64,000 nt of DNA, from contig NZ_AOHX01000039.1 of assembly GCF_000337735.1 (NCBI RefSeq), positions 338,661 to 402,660 of the forward strand, in the 5' to 3' direction. The stretch comes from Natronorubrum sulfidifaciens JCM 14089 (GTDB lineage: Archaea > Halobacteriota > Halobacteria > Halobacteriales > Natrialbaceae). Under the pieces are notes generated by a model. It did not search any database, was not told where the DNA came from, and saw nothing but the letters and a program-made list of their open reading frames with translations. Made by a program: the position numbers and the translations under genes. This document shows positions 62,863-64,000 of the stretch, in pieces (position 1 is the first letter of the stretch; each line of letters starts with the position of its first letter).

Positions 62863-63576
62863 ATGACAGAGAACAACGCGCCAACGAGGTGTGGGGGCGT
62901 CACGAACGACCCACCGGGACCGATCAGCCGCGTCTCCCGGCCGAAGACGGCCGCTCGAGAGTGGTACAGCCGGATTAGCGGCTGGTACGACTGGGTCGCC
63001 GATCCGTTCGAAGCCCCCGCCAGAACGGCCGGGCTCGACCTCCTCGCTGTCGAGTCGGGCGAGCGCGTGCTCGACGTCGGCTGTGGCACCGGCACCGCCC
63101 TCGTCGCGCTCGCTCGAGCCGTCGAGCCGGACGGGGCGGCCGTCGGACTCGACCTCGCGGACGGGATGGTCCGTGCCTCAAGGGACGCACTCGCCGATGC
63201 CGACCTCGAGCGTGGTGTCGTCGTGACTGGCGACGGCGCGGCGTTGCCGTTCACAGCCGACACGTTCGACGCCCTCTTTGCGAGTTACGTTCTCGAACTC
63301 TTCGAGACGACCGAGCTACTGGCTGTGCTGGCGGAGTGGCAACGCGTCCTCGCACCCGGCGGTCGGCTCTGTGTCGTCTCGCTGTCCCGTCGCGGCGACG
63401 GCCCGGCGACGTGGCTGTACGACCGCGTTCACGAGACGGTCCCGACGGCTGTCGACTGCCGGCCGATCTACGTGCGTGATACGCTTTGTGAGGCCGGGTT
63501 CCGGGTCGACGAGACGCGCACGGGGACCGTCTGGCGGCTCCCGGTCGAGATCGTTCTCTGTCGGCTCGAGTCCTGA
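62863..63576 (+). CDS. class I SAM-dependent methyltransferase (UbiE/PmtA-like)
   Basis: The protein has 237 residues from ATG 62863; GTG 62839 (245 residues, 4-nt overlap with the DUF2267 gene) is an alternative. It opens with WYSRISGWYDWVADPFE, as in UbiE- or phospholipid-methyltransferase-like enzymes, followed by motif I VLDVGCGTGTALVALA, acidic VGLDLADGMV and LPFTADTFDALFASYVLELF. Quinone or phospholipid head groups are likely substrates by family. A quinone-related function would fit with the ABC1/UbiB kinase elsewhere in the island. Confidence 0.83.
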   Translation: MTENNAPTRCGGVTNDPPGPISRVSRPKTAAREWYSRISGWYDWVADPFEAPARTAGLDLLAVESGERVLDVGCGTGTALVALARAVEPDGAAVGLDLADGMVRASRDALADADLERGVVVTGDGAALPFTADTFDALFASYVLELFETTELLAVLAEWQRVLAPGGRLCVVSLSRRGDGPATWLYDRVHETVPTAVDCRPIYVRDTLCEAGFRVDETRTGTVWRLPVEIVLCRLES

Positions 63577-63601
63577 GCCACCAGTCACGATCCTGTGACA
63601 C

Positions 63602-64000
63602 TCACTCCGCCGTGGGCGCGCCCCGAACGAGCGTCACCGTCAGCGGCGAACGGTGTGCGACCCGCTCTGCGACGGAGCCCGTAAACAGCCGCGCCGCAAG
63701 CGATCGACCGTGGCTGCCCATGACGAGTTGGTCGGCATCGATCGCCTCGGCGTAGTCGATGATTTCTGCGGCCGGGTCCCCAGCGACGGTTTCGGTGTCG
63801 ATCGTCACCCCGCGATCCTCGGCCAGCGTCGTCGCCGACTCGAGTACTGTCTCGGCGCGGGTTTCGTGCTCATGGAGGAGTTCCTCGAGATAGGTCCCTC
63901 TGACGGCGTCTCGAGGCCGGTCGAACGGAACCTCGAGCACGTGGAGTCCCGTGTGTGTGGCGTCGGGGAACGTCTCGAGGGCGTACTCGAGGGCATCCGT
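63602..64000 (-). CDS. universal stress protein, N-terminus beyond the window edge
   Basis: The minus-strand frame is open at the right edge; the visible 132 residues lack only the first strand and DGS loop. It shows TDALEYALETFPD, GLHVLEVPFDRPRD, an extended acidic helix, and the loop MGSHGRSLAARLFTGS, which fits the ATP consensus, then SPLTVTLVRGAPTAE. It converges with the methyltransferase gene (25 nt). It shows that the usp cluster continues past the window. Confidence 0.9.
   Translation of the reverse strand, partial: TDALEYALETFPDATHTGLHVLEVPFDRPRDAVRGTYLEELLHEHETRAETVLESATTLAEDRGVTIDTETVAGDPAAEIIDYAEAIDADQLVMGSHGRSLAARLFTGSVAERVAHRSPLTVTLVRGAPTAE

Overview
The window comes from an extremely halophilic archaeon. 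The DNA is GC-rich, the predicted proteins are very acidic, several starts lie about 25-33 nt downstream of TATA-like boxes as in leaderless archaeal transcripts, a tRNA-Gln(UUG) gene carries an intron in the anticodon loop, and the families present (bacterio-opsin-activator-type HTH, DUF7344-type HTH, DUF2270, complex I without NuoEFG, TreT, AMP phosphorylase) are typical of haloarchaea. Placement in the Natrialbaceae (Natrinema/Haloterrigena-like) is only an inference.

Layout. 1-31.9 kb is mostly housekeeping: a cut-off HTH regulator, an alkaline-phosphatase-superfamily enzyme, a phosphohexomutase, tRNA-Gln with tRNA-like relics beside it, an HNH endonuclease, an aminotransferase/RibH pair, purK-purE, a compact eleven-gene complex I operon (nuoA, B, CD fusion, H, I, J1, J2, K, L, M, N), a TrkA-N/DHH protein, a CBS-ParB-like protein, an NAD(P)-binding SDR, a GIDE-like membrane protein, an M28 peptidase, a degenerate NAD-kinase homologue, endonuclease III, a methyltransferase, a broken metK remnant beside a solitary TnpB element, and an ABC transporter pair.

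From about 31.98 kb to the right edge the window is an island of universal stress proteins: 20 usp loci in 32 kb, five of them tandem-domain, one frameshifted and one cut by the edge. They are interspersed with an ABC1/UbiB kinase, a PNPOx-like flavin protein, a small HTH regulator, nicotinate phosphoribosyltransferase, a SagB-type nitroreductase, a dienelactone-hydrolase-like protein, Hsp20, AMP phosphorylase, a TreT-like glycosyltransferase, a CBS protein fused to an HPF/RaiA-like ribosome-hibernation domain, a phosphoribosyltransferase, DUF2270, a cupredoxin lipoprotein, a P2-type cation ATPase, two SDRs (one PhaB-like), DUF2267 and a methyltransferase. This parts list closely resembles the DosR dormancy regulon of mycobacteria and the hypoxia/energy-stress islands of proteobacteria. 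I read it as a haloarchaeal dormancy or energy-limitation island: sensing adenylates (Usp, CBS), parking ribosomes (HPF-like domain), protecting proteins and osmolytes (Hsp20, TreT), recycling AMP and NAD precursors (AMP phosphorylase, PncB, PRTase) and adjusting ion gradients (P-type ATPase).

Two families of short dispersed elements are visible. Family 1 (82-108 bp, three copies) is MITE-like. Family 2 (55-84 bp, four copies, all inside the stress island) has 17-bp inverted arms, and in three of four copies its terminal TGA is exactly the stop codon of a usp gene.
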